The translations under genes were made by a program, and so were the position numbers. This document shows positions 1 to 7,116 of a stretch of DNA of 7,577 nt, in pieces. Every line of letters starts with the position of its first letter. Positions within the stretch are counted from its first letter, which is position 1. Below the pieces are notes generated by a model. The model saw only the letters and a program-made list of their open reading frames with translations, searched no databases and had not been told where the DNA came from. Source of the DNA: Chryseobacterium gleum (GTDB lineage: Bacteria > Bacteroidota > Bacteroidia > Flavobacteriales_D > Sanyastnellaceae); NCBI GenBank assembly GCA_945897395.1, contig CAMDFE010000065.1, forward strand, positions 1 through 7,577. The letters are read 5' to 3'.

Positions 1-2
1 CG

Positions 3-164
3 CAAGTAAATAATCTGAATGTTCAGGTTTACAGCGTTGATGGTAAATTAACCTTTAGTCATTCAGGATCAAATGAATTCCAAGTGAATGCTTCAACGGG
101 AATTTATCTCCTCGTTTTTCAATCAGAAAAACATTCAGGCGTTCAGAAAATTAGTATTCGTTAA
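3..164 (+). CDS. C-terminal fragment of a secreted protein with a type IX secretion (T9SS) sorting domain
   Basis: This is the 3' end of a gene that starts left of the window. Codons read in frame from base 3 to a TAA stop at 162-164, giving 53 residues. The visible part has the layout of a type A T9SS C-terminal sorting domain: a strand with VQVYSVDGKL, a short variable stretch, then GIYLLVF, and a final lysine-containing strand QKISIR at the extreme C-terminus. In known T9SS cargo this domain directs an exported protein through the outer membrane, where it is cleaved off and the cargo is released or anchored. The catalytic or binding part of the protein is outside the window, so its function cannot be told. 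It converges on dnaE and its stop overlaps the dnaE stop within TTAA. No start codon is visible because the fragment is truncated by the window edge, not by mutation. Confidence 0.85.
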   Translation, partial: QVNNLNVQVYSVDGKLTFSHSGSNEFQVNASTGIYLLVFQSEKHSGVQKISIR

Positions 165-3100
165 CGCGAAGAAAGCGAAATGGAGTAAACTCCAGGGATG
201 GACTCTAGTTCATTTTGAATTTCTTTAGTCACTAGAATTTTATTTCTTTCCGAAGACGGAAGCACCACGCGGTCTTCACCATTTTTTAATTCTATGCGAA
301 GCTGGGCGTGCCCGGTGTTTTTCACCAGCAGATCATCTAGTTTTTGAATGGTTTTTTCGGTGAGAAATTCCGAGTCAATTCCAATAGTCAAATAACGCCC
401 AAGCTTTTCTTTCACTTCAGCTAAGAGGGATATTTCTGCAATTTGGAATTCAGTTTTTTCTTCCGTGTTTTGTCCATAGCGACGTTTTTGAAAACGTCCG
501 CGAACGTATAAGAAGAAGTTATCTTGCATATACGCTTTAAAGCTCATGTAGTCTTTTCGGAACAAGCGGAAGTCGTGCGAACCTTCTCCGTTTTCCAGCG
601 TGAAACTTCCATATGGATTGCCTTGTTGCGACATGCGGTGCTGAACGTTTTTGACAATACCGGCAAAGGAAATTTCACGTCCGTTGTTGGGTTCAGGATT
701 TTCTAAGGCTTCCATTGAATTTGGATAACAGAACGCTTCAATTTCAAGAGCGAAATCGTCGAGTGGATGTCCTGAGATGAACATTCCAACCAATTCTTTT
801 TCTTTTGAAAGTTCGGTGAGAGCATCCCACGGTTCTACTTTTGGAATCGTTGGCGGTTGAATTTGCACGCCTGAGTCTTCTCCGAATAATGATCCTTGTG
901 AAGAGTTTTTGCCATCACGTGCTGCACGCGCGTATTTCACTAAGGTGTCTATGAATCCTTCGCCTCTGTTGTCGGTTCCGAAATACGCAGAACGTGTAAT
1001 GCCGAATCGGTCGAAAGCTCCGCACATGGCCAGGCTTTCCAAAACACGCCTGTTGGTGGCTTTATCGTCGACACGTTCTAAAAAATCAAATACTGTTTCG
1101 AAGGGTTTGTTTTCGCGCTCGCGAATCATGCTTTCTACAGCATTCTCTCCAACCGCTTTAACGGCGGCCAATCCAAAGCGAATGGCTCCAGCTTTGTTTA
1201 CTGAAAAAAGAGAAAGTGATTCGTTCACATCTGGAGAAAGAACGGGAATGCGCATGCGCTTGCATTCTTCCATAAAGAAAGTAACCCCCTTAATGTCGCT
1301 CAAGGAATTGCTTAAGGTAGCAGCCATGAACTCTGCTGGATAGTGTGCTTTCAAATACGCCGTTTGATATGCGATCCAAGCATAACATGTCGAGTGAGAT
1401 TTGTTGAAGGCATAACTCGCAAACTTCTCCCAGTCGGTCCATATTTTTTCAAGTTTATCTGCAGGGTGGCCATTTGCAATGGCTCCTTCCATGAACAAAC
1501 TTTTCATCTTATTCAGTTCTTCAATGAGTTTTTTACCCATTGCTTTTCGAAGTACATCGGCCTGACCTTTTGTGAAGTTGGCCAGTCGCTGAGAGAGCAG
1601 CATCACTTGCTCTTGGTAAACCGTAACCCCGTATGTTTCTTTTAAGTTGTCTTCCATTTCAGGAAGATCGTATTCGATTTTTTCGAGTCCGTGTTTACGA
1701 CGAATGAATTGCGGGATGTACTCCATAGGACCTGGACGATACAAGGCGTTCATGGCAATTAAATCTGCGAATACGGTAGGTTTCAGGTCGCGCATGTGTT
1801 TGCGCATACCTTCACTTTCATATTGGAAAATGGCAACTGTTTCACCGCGCTGGAAAAGCTCGTAGGTCTTTTCATCGTCGATGGGAATGTTGTCAATGTC
1901 TATGTCAATGTTGTGAGAGAGCTTAATGAGTTTGATTGCGTTTTTAATAATGCTCAGCGTCTTCAATCCCAAGAAGTCCATTTTCAAAAGCCCTGCTTTT
2001 TCTACAACGGAGTTGTCGAACTGCGTACACCACATGTCGCTATCTTTCACGGTTGCAACCGGAACGAAGTTCGTGATGTCCGTAGGGGTGATAATCACGC
2101 CGCAGGCGTGAGTGCCCGTGTTGCGAATGGACCCTTCTAATATTTTCGCCATTCGCAACACTTTACCTTCCGGCGTAGTGCTTGCAGCAATAAATCGCAT
2201 GCGCTGCATACGCGCGAATTCTTCACTCGAGAAGTCGTCTTTTAACTGCTTCTCTTCTTTGTTGAAGATGTCAGAAAGCGATGCGCGATCGGGAATTAAT
2301 TTCGTCAATTGCTCCGACTCGCTAATGGATAAGTCGAACACACGCGCAGCGTCTTTCACGGCCGACTTCGCGGCCATAGTACCGTAGGTAATGATTTGCG
2401 CAACTGCGTTGCGGGAATATTTATTTCGTACGTACTCAATAACTTTTTCTCGTCCTTCGTCCTCGAAGTCGATATCCATATCGGGCATCGACACACGATC
2501 TGGATTCAAGAAACGCTCAAAAAGGAGATCGTATTTAATCGGATCAACATCTGTAATGCGAAGGCAATAAGCCACTGCAGATCCTGCGGCAGATCCACGT
2601 CCAGGACCCACTGAAACATCCATCTTTCGCGCTTCGTTGCAGAAGTCTTCAACAATAAGCAAGTATCCCGGATAACCCGCTTTCTCAATAACAGAAAGTT
2701 CGAATTGCAATCGCTCGCGAATAGATTCATCGAAATCGCCGTAGCGGTATGTCGCACCTTTGAAGGCCAAGTGCTCAAGATAGGCCGACTGCTCCGCAAT
2801 GGTTTTCAGTTTTTCTTTTTCTTGTGCAATGCGCTCTTCCTCGTAACCTTCGGTCTTCCATTTTTCTATTCGCTGTGAAATCAATCGTTCGTGAGAGGCA
2901 ATGATTTCAGTTTGAAAATTTGAAATGAAAGTTTCTTCAATGTCGAATTTCGGAAGTAAAATTTCTCTATCCAGTTTATATCCTTCACACTTCTCAGCAA
3001 TCTCAAGTGTGGTCTCCAATGCGCCCGGATAAGCTGAAAAGGCTTGTGCCATTTCTTGAGCATCTTTCAAATAAAACTCGTTGTTCGGAAATCCAAAGCG

Positions 3101-4525
3101 GAACTCTCTTCCTTTCTTTCCAATATATTTGGAAGGGGTGCTTACTTTTTCTCCCTCTTTCACACAGATCAGAGCGTCTTGCGCTTCAGCATCACTTTTC
3201 TCGGTGTAGTAACTGTTGTTTGCTGCGAAATATTTCACGTTGTGATTCTCACAAAACCGAACAAGCGTTCGGTTAACGACTTGCTCTTCTTCCAACCCGT
3301 GATTATTCAATTCAGCATAGAAATCTTCACCAAATTGTTCCTTCCAAAAAACAAAAATTTCTTCTGCTTTTTCTTCACCAATATTCAGAATGGTTGAAGG
3401 TATTTCACCCCAAATTGAACCTGTGCAGAGAACGAGGCCTTCTTTGTATTGAACAAGAAGGTCTCTGCTAATGCGCGGAACATAATAGAATCCTTCGGTA
3501 TAGGCTAGCGAAGAAAGCTTCGATAAATTTTGATAACCTTTAAAATTTTTCGCCAGTAATACAATCGGATATCCATCGTCTTTCACTGAACGGTCGGTGT
3601 GATTTCGGCACAAATTCAATTCAGCACCTACGATGGGTTTAATTCCTTTTTTGTGGGCGGCACTCACGAAGTGAAACGCTCCCATCATATTTCCAGCATC
3701 TGTTACAGCAACAGCTGGAGAGCCCATGGCGAGTGATTTTTTAATCAACGCGTCAATGGTCGTGGTGCTTTGAAGAATGCTGTATTGCGAGTGCACATGA
3801 AGATGCACGAATTTTTGATTTTCGTTAATATCAACTTCCGAAAGCGTTTCATCAGGGGCCTGATTGTCAGTTTTATCTGATTTGAAATTGCTGTCTTGTA
3901 AAATTGGCGCTTCGTAAACTACATCATCTTTCGCAACGCCGTTAGCACTTGGGATAACTCCAATTCGAATTAATTCGAAGAAACATTTCCCTGTTGCATC
4001 TACGTCGTATGCGGCGTCGTGCGCCTCTTCAAACTTAACGTGAAATAATTTTTCATGAAGTTCAGTGAGTGTTGGCCATTTGAATTTACCGCCTTTTCCT
4101 CCAGGAATTGCACAAAATTCGGTTCCAAATTCTTTGGTGTCCATGCTCGACATTTGCTCGAGCACGTTGGTTCTTCCTTCACGTAGGAATTCACATCCAA
4201 CAATGTTTATATCGAATTCAATGTTATGTCCCGCAACAAATTGTGTTTGAGCAAGAGCCTCTTCGAATTGGTCCAAGCATTCACTCAGTGGAATCCCATC
4301 TTTCGTAGCGCGCTCCGTTGAAATTCCGTGAATCTTTTCTGAAGTATAGGGAATCGAAAATCCGTTCGGCTGAACAATTATGCTTCCTTGTGAAATTAAA
4401 TTTCCACGTTCTCCATGCAGCTGCCAAGCCAATTGAACAAGCCTTGGCCAATTGTTAAAATCGGTTAAAGGGGCTTTGTAGCTTTGCGGAAGGCCGGTGG
4501 TTTCTGTGTCGAAAATTAAATACAT
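161..4525 (-). CDS. dnaE: DNA polymerase III alpha subunit with fused N-terminal DEDDh exonuclease
   Basis: This is the replicative polymerase, 1454 residues; classical DnaE is about 1160, and the excess is an N-terminal exonuclease. Domains in order: (1) DnaQ-like 3'-5' exonuclease, residues 1-187, with the DEDDh set D6/E8 (FDTETTG), D105 (GHNIEFD), H169 and D174. (2) Polar linker, about 190-237. (3) PHP domain, about 238-460, keeping H241, H243 and E302 but with Q252, A277, P320, N437 and Y439 where metal ligands are usual. (4) Palm with GPGRGSAAGS (640-649), acidic cluster PDMDIDF (D682/D684/D686) and D850 in KMDFLGLKTL. (5) Helix-hairpin-helix, about 1115-1135. (6) Probable beta-clamp motif QGSLF (1210-1214). 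(7) OB fold, about 1285-1365, then a C-terminal domain of the tau-binding kind. The ATG at 4525 begins directly with the exonuclease strand MYLIFDTETTG, so the start is secure. It lies 49 bases after the MATE stop and is probably co-transcribed. PolC is excluded because the exonuclease precedes the PHP domain rather than being inserted in it. Confidence 0.97.
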   Translation of the reverse strand: MYLIFDTETTGLPQSYKAPLTDFNNWPRLVQLAWQLHGERGNLISQGSIIVQPNGFSIPYTSEKIHGISTERATKDGIPLSECLDQFEEALAQTQFVAGHNIEFDINIVGCEFLREGRTNVLEQMSSMDTKEFGTEFCAIPGGKGGKFKWPTLTELHEKLFHVKFEEAHDAAYDVDATGKCFFELIRIGVIPSANGVAKDDVVYEAPILQDSNFKSDKTDNQAPDETLSEVDINENQKFVHLHVHSQYSILQSTTTIDALIKKSLAMGSPAVAVTDAGNMMGAFHFVSAAHKKGIKPIVGAELNLCRNHTDRSVKDDGYPIVLLAKNFKGYQNLSKLSSLAYTEGFYYVPRISRDLLVQYKEGLVLCTGSIWGEIPSTILNIGEEKAEEIFVFWKEQFGEDFYAELNNHGLEEEQVVNRTLVRFCENHNVKYFAANNSYYTEKSDAEAQDALICVKEGEKVSTPSKYIGKKGREFRFGFPNNEFYLKDAQEMAQAFSAYPGALETTLEIAEKCEGYKLDREILLPKFDIEETFISNFQTEIIASHERLISQRIEKWKTEGYEEERIAQEKEKLKTIAEQSAYLEHLAFKGATYRYGDFDESIRERLQFELSVIEKAGYPGYLLIVEDFCNEARKMDVSVGPGRGSAAGSAVAYCLRITDVDPIKYDLLFERFLNPDRVSMPDMDIDFEDEGREKVIEYVRNKYSRNAVAQIITYGTMAAKSAVKDAARVFDLSISESEQLTKLIPDRASLSDIFNKEEKQLKDDFSSEEFARMQRMRFIAASTTPEGKVLRMAKILEGSIRNTGTHACGVIITPTDITNFVPVATVKDSDMWCTQFDNSVVEKAGLLKMDFLGLKTLSIIKNAIKLIKLSHNIDIDIDNIPIDDEKTYELFQRGETVAIFQYESEGMRKHMRDLKPTVFADLIAMNALYRPGPMEYIPQFIRRKHGLEKIEYDLPEMEDNLKETYGVTVYQEQVMLLSQRLANFTKGQADVLRKAMGKKLIEELNKMKSLFMEGAIANGHPADKLEKIWTDWEKFASYAFNKSHSTCYAWIAYQTAYLKAHYPAEFMAATLSNSLSDIKGVTFFMEECKRMRIPVLSPDVNESLSLFSVNKAGAIRFGLAAVKAVGENAVESMIRERENKPFETVFDFLERVDDKATNRRVLESLAMCGAFDRFGITRSAYFGTDNRGEGFIDTLVKYARAARDGKNSSQGSLFGEDSGVQIQPPTIPKVEPWDALTELSKEKELVGMFISGHPLDDFALEIEAFCYPNSMEALENPEPNNGREISFAGIVKNVQHRMSQQGNPYGSFTLENGEGSHDFRLFRKDYMSFKAYMQDNFFLYVRGRFQKRRYGQNTEEKTEFQIAEISLLAEVKEKLGRYLTIGIDSEFLTEKTIQKLDDLLVKNTGHAQLRIELKNGEDRVVLPSSERNKILVTKEIQNELESIPGVYSISLSSR

Positions 4526-4574
4526 GGAAATTATTCAGATAGGAGTATAAAATTACAGCGTCCCATTCGAATAA

Positions 4575-5942
4575 TTAGCCATTGTGGAAATCTTTCCGGT
4601 GTCTTTTTTTGAACCATGATGTATTTCGAAAGACTAGCAGAGAAAAAAGGCCAAGTCCTAAGAAATACACGTAATCTGAAGTCAAGATAATGGCAACATC
4701 GGCGTCGGTATAAAAGGAAATGTAGTAGGCGTAGGTGAGATAAAGAGCGGTTGTGGCCAGTTCAATGAAAAAACCTTGAATAGTTTTGCCCGCGCCTTCA
4801 ACTGCGGCCAATAAAATGCTCGTGAAGGCGAAGATGGAAATGGCGGGCAGGACCACGTGCATGCTCTTTACGGTGAGTCGGGTGGTTTCTTCATTGGCAT
4901 TGAAAAGGTGCGCAATGCTTTCCGGATACAGCCAGAGGCCGTGCGTTAGAATGAGTATGAAAGAGAAGTTCAATAGGGCCAATCTTTTAATGACATGAAA
5001 AATTTCCGAGGTTCTTTTTTCAGCAAGTAATCCGGATACATATGTTTTGGTTGTGCTTGAAAATCCCATGACGCTGACCCATGCTAGCATATACATGTTC
5101 CGAACAATGAACGCGCTTTGAAATGAGTCGTCGCCCTTCTTTTCAATAAACGCGAAGAAGATGATCCAGATGCTCAAGGCAACAAGCATTTGAAGCATAA
5201 TAGGAACTCCCAAGCGAAGGATTTCTTTGGTGTAACGAAAAGGAACACGGTAGAGATTGCGAAAGAGTCGCACCTCGGTGTATTTCGAATGAAAGATGGT
5301 ATAAAAGAACAATACAAGAGCTGCAGCGGCTTCACCAATATTGGTGGCAATGGCGGCTCCATGAACTTCAAGTCGAGGGAAATTGAAATTTCCGAATATG
5401 AATAAATAATCGAAGACTATAGTGAAAATTGCAACGGTAATCGTAGAATAGATTATGCTACGCGTTAGCGCAATTCCAGACCAAAACGACTGTAACACTT
5501 GAATGAAGGTGAAGAAAATGAATCCGTATGCGCGAGTTTCAGCAAAGGTTTTCATGTAATTCCGCGTTTCTTCGTCTTCAATACTTCGGTCTAAAAAAGT
5601 AGGGATGAAAAAAGCTAAAACTAGAAATTGAATCAAGACAATAAAAACCCCTATGAACAAAGCATTCGCGAACACGGTAGGAATTTCTTCGCTTCGACCT
5701 TCTCCTCGTTTTCTTGCAATAAGTATTTGTGAGGCATTCGCTAATCCCGCCGACAGCATGGCAAGAGCAATGTAAATAAGTCCAACGAAACTTACTGCGC
5801 TCATGGCTTTTCCATTCAATTGTGCAACGAAGTAATTATCAACGAGCACAACAATGAATTGCACGAAAGCTCCCAAACACAAGGGAAGAGCCATTTGCAA
5901 TAGCGCTCTGTTGGAAGTGTTTAATGCAATTTTTTCAGACAT
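4575..5942 (-). CDS. MATE family multidrug/solute exporter
   Basis: This is an inner-membrane transporter of the multidrug and toxic compound extrusion family, which exports cationic drugs or metabolites in exchange for H+ or Na+; the substrate here is unknown. From the ATG at 5942 it is 455 residues, the usual MATE length. Hydrophobic segments lie near residues 14-36, 50-72, 93-116, 138-160, 166-188, 195-216, 245-267, 275-297, 322-340, 360-382, 390-410 and 416-437, which fits the family's 12 helices. The first helix has the typical acidic residue in VDNYFVAQL (D35), and QILIARKRGEG (72-82) matches the conserved loop after helix 2. The C-terminus is basic (FKKRHRKDF). An in-frame ATG at 6008 would add 22 residues lying entirely inside trmH and unlike a MATE N-terminus, so 5942 is preferred. 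That start overlaps the trmH stop by 8 bases (ATGTCTGA), suggesting translational coupling. Family assignment is firm; subfamily (NorM- or DinF-like) is not resolved. Confidence 0.9.
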   Translation of the reverse strand: MSEKIALNTSNRALLQMALPLCLGAFVQFIVVLVDNYFVAQLNGKAMSAVSFVGLIYIALAMLSAGLANASQILIARKRGEGRSEEIPTVFANALFIGVFIVLIQFLVLAFFIPTFLDRSIEDEETRNYMKTFAETRAYGFIFFTFIQVLQSFWSGIALTRSIIYSTITVAIFTIVFDYLFIFGNFNFPRLEVHGAAIATNIGEAAAALVLFFYTIFHSKYTEVRLFRNLYRVPFRYTKEILRLGVPIMLQMLVALSIWIIFFAFIEKKGDDSFQSAFIVRNMYMLAWVSVMGFSSTTKTYVSGLLAEKRTSEIFHVIKRLALLNFSFILILTHGLWLYPESIAHLFNANEETTRLTVKSMHVVLPAISIFAFTSILLAAVEGAGKTIQGFFIELATTALYLTYAYYISFYTDADVAIILTSDYVYFLGLGLFSLLVFRNTSWFKKRHRKDFHNG

Positions 5943-6606
5943 GCTTTTTGTTTTGCCATTCGGCTTCAATGTGCTTCCACCAGTGAATGCTGTGCCGAGC
6001 CCATTCAAGTTTTAGCGCTAGTTTTTCTTGCTCACTCAATTGCCAGTTAATAGAACTGCGGCGCAAGTTAGTGGTCAAGTGCTGCAACGCAATGCTAGTT
6101 GCAGCTGAGACATTGAGACTTTCAGTAAAACCTTGCATGGGTATGTACACGAGGACATCTGCCTGTTCAACCATGTAGTCGCTTGCGCCGGAAAGTTCTG
6201 TTCCCATGACCAAGGCTGTTTTTTGAGAAAGGTCTAATTCAGCAAGTGGAATGGAGTTGCCGTGTAGATGTGTTACAGCCAAACGATAGCCTTTGCTTTT
6301 TAAATCACGAACACATTCAACGGTGTTGTTTCGTGTTGAATTGTATCGGTGAAGAGAGAGCCATTTGCCAGCGCCTTTTGAAATGCGCTGAAGGTGTTGA
6401 AAGGGATTTGTATTTTCAATTAAATATCCATCTTGAATTCCGAACGACTCCATGCTTCGGAGAATTGCACTGGTGTTGTGTGATTGGTATAAGTCTTCTA
6501 GAACAACGGTGAGGTATCTCGTGCGTAAGTCAACCACTTCATTGAAGCGTTGTTGCTTGAACGGAGTGAGTGCTTCGCTGAAGAGGTCGTATAATTCTTG
6601 ACTCAT
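5935..6606 (-). CDS. trmH: SPOUT-class RNA 2'-O-ribose methyltransferase, TrmH type (probable tRNA Gm18 methyltransferase)
   Basis: This enzyme transfers a methyl group from S-adenosylmethionine to a ribose 2'-OH of RNA; TrmH proper modifies G18 in the D-loop of tRNA. The 223-residue product (from the ATG at 6606) shows the three SpoU/TrmH motifs: motif 1 HNTSAILRS with Asn and catalytic-type Arg (N44, R50), motif 2 ALVMGTELSGAS, and motif 3 IPMQGFTESLNVSAATSIAL, the last two forming the SAM-binding trefoil knot. Length and motif spacing match E. coli TrmH (about 229) rather than the longer TrmB/RlmB-type proteins with an N-terminal RNA-binding domain. The C-terminal helical tail rich in Trp and His fits the TrmH C-terminal extension. 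A TTG at 6615 would add three residues (MHL) but lies in the T-tract of the upstream terminator, so the ATG is chosen. First gene of the probable trmH-MATE-dnaE operon. A different target RNA cannot be excluded. Confidence 0.87.
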   Translation of the reverse strand: MSQELYDLFSEALTPFKQQRFNEVVDLRTRYLTVVLEDLYQSHNTSAILRSMESFGIQDGYLIENTNPFQHLQRISKGAGKWLSLHRYNSTRNNTVECVRDLKSKGYRLAVTHLHGNSIPLAELDLSQKTALVMGTELSGASDYMVEQADVLVYIPMQGFTESLNVSAATSIALQHLTTNLRRSSINWQLSEQEKLALKLEWARHSIHWWKHIEAEWQNKKHV

Positions 6607-6612
6607 GAGGTG

Positions 6613-6643
6613 CAAAAATAAAAAGGGCTGCCGAAGCAGCCCT
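6613..6643 (-). terminator. Intrinsic terminator of the HU gene (UUCG loop)
   Basis: On the minus strand there is a perfect 8-bp stem AGGGCTGC/GCAGCCCT (6643-6636 with 6631-6624) closed by a TTCG loop on a C-G pair, followed by TTTTTATTTTT. It begins 21 bases after the HU stop codon. The stem is GC-rich and the loop is the extra-stable cUUCGg type, so this should be an efficient terminator. Its T-tract ends only seven bases before the trmH ATG. Confidence 0.88.
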
Positions 6644-6664
6644 CATATTTTTCGAGACTGAAGA

Positions 6665-6937
6665 CTACTTCACTTTAGAAGATAACTCAGTACCAGCTTT
6701 GAACTTAACTACTTTCTTAGCTTTGATCTGGATTTCTTTTCCAGTTTGTGGGTTACGTCCTTTACGTGCCGCACGCTTTGAAGTAGAGAAAGAACCGAAA
6801 CCAACTAAGGCAACACGGTCGTCTTTTTTCAACGCTTTAGTAGTCACTTCGATGAATGCATCTAATGCACGCTTCGAATCAGCTTTTGTAAGCTTAGAAG
6901 ATGCTGCGATAGCATCGATCAATTCTGCTTTGTTCAT
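6665..6937 (-). CDS. HU family DNA-binding (nucleoid) protein
   Basis: This is a small basic histone-like protein of 90 residues, the standard length of HU/IHF subunits. It acts as a dimer that bends and compacts DNA in the nucleoid. The N-terminal helices (MNKAELIDAIA..., about 1-38) form the dimer body. The signature GFGSFSTSKRAARKGRNPQTG spans 46-66, with the DNA-intercalating proline at P63 in RNPQTG. The arm and final strand are lysine-rich (KAKKVVKFKAG). The lack of any extra domain favours HU over the longer Bacteroidota HU-like proteins; IHF is less likely but the two are hard to separate by sequence alone. It has its own promoter (6979-7010) and its own terminator, so it is a single-gene transcription unit. 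The ATG at 6937 is the only plausible start. Confidence 0.96.
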   Translation of the reverse strand: MNKAELIDAIAASSKLTKADSKRALDAFIEVTTKALKKDDRVALVGFGSFSTSKRAARKGRNPQTGKEIQIKAKKVVKFKAGTELSSKVK

Positions 6938-6950
6938 TTTGTTTTGGTTT

Positions 6951-6965
6951 TTATAAATTAAACAT
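6951..6965 (-). other. Possible four-codon leader ORF in the HU mRNA
   Basis: The HU leader contains ATG TTT AAT TTA TAA (peptide MFNL) ending 13 bases before the HU start codon. It is downstream of the predicted transcription start. It may well be chance in such AT-rich sequence, and no function is implied. Confidence 0.15.
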
Positions 6966-6978
6966 TTATTTGTTATCC

Positions 6979-7010
6979 CAAATGTAAAAGAAGCATTTTC
7001 TAATTAGCAA
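6979..7010 (-). promoter_or_regulatory. Bacteroidota-type sigma-A promoter for the HU gene
   Basis: On the minus strand TACATTTG (6986-6979) is an exact match to the TAnnTTTG -7 element of Bacteroidota, and TTG (7010-7008) lies upstream with a 21-base spacer, inside the range described for the -33 TTG element. Transcription should begin a few bases downstream, around 6972-6976, giving a leader of roughly 35-40 bases. The leader is very A-rich just before the ATG (AAAAACCAAAACAAA), as is common in this phylum, and has no Shine-Dalgarno sequence. Confidence 0.7.
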
Positions 7011-7058
7011 GTAAACACTGAGAATAATTGTCATTTTGTTGAAAAAACCCCACAGTTG

Positions 7059-7086
7059 TTCATAACCATGAGTTTTTTATTATGAA
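7059..7086. repeat. Inverted repeat TTCATAA / TTATGAA upstream of the HU promoter
   Basis: Seven-base arms at 7059-7065 and 7080-7086 are separated by 14 bases, centred about 60 bases upstream of the -33 element of the HU promoter. It is AT-rich and lacks a T-tract in a sensible position, so it is not a terminator. It could be a protein-binding site or chance. Confidence 0.25.
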
Positions 7087-7116
7087 ACGCCTTGATTTAC
7101 TAGCTTGTAGCGCATG

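Noticed and set aside
181..194. Palindrome TGGAGTAAACTCCA near the dnaE 3' end as a terminator for the plus-strand gene
   Set aside because: The loop is too short for the full stem and no T-tract follows in either direction; it encodes the dnaE C-terminus.
909..1343. Plus-strand open frame of 144 codons antisense to dnaE, and similar ones at 1796-2140, 3044-3397 and elsewhere
   Set aside because: They lie wholly inside conserved dnaE coding sequence, have no recognisable family features and no promoter pattern, and look like shadows of dnaE codon use.
161..4525. Assignment as PolC because of the built-in exonuclease
   Set aside because: In PolC the exonuclease is inserted within the PHP domain and the OB fold is N-terminal; here the exonuclease comes first and the OB fold is C-terminal, which is the DnaE order.
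5943..6008. 22-residue N-terminal extension of the MATE protein from the ATG at 6008
   Set aside because: It is entirely within the trmH coding region, is Gly/Lys/Thr rich and unlike MATE N-termini; the ATG at 5942 gives the usual length.
6607..6615. TTG start for trmH adding three residues
   Set aside because: It sits in the T-tract of the HU terminator, and a good ATG follows nine bases later at the point where the protein begins to resemble TrmH.
6613..6620. TATTTTTG as a promoter -7 element for trmH
   Set aside because: It is explained by the terminator T-tract and lacks a TTG at the expected distance; kept only as a possibility in the findings.
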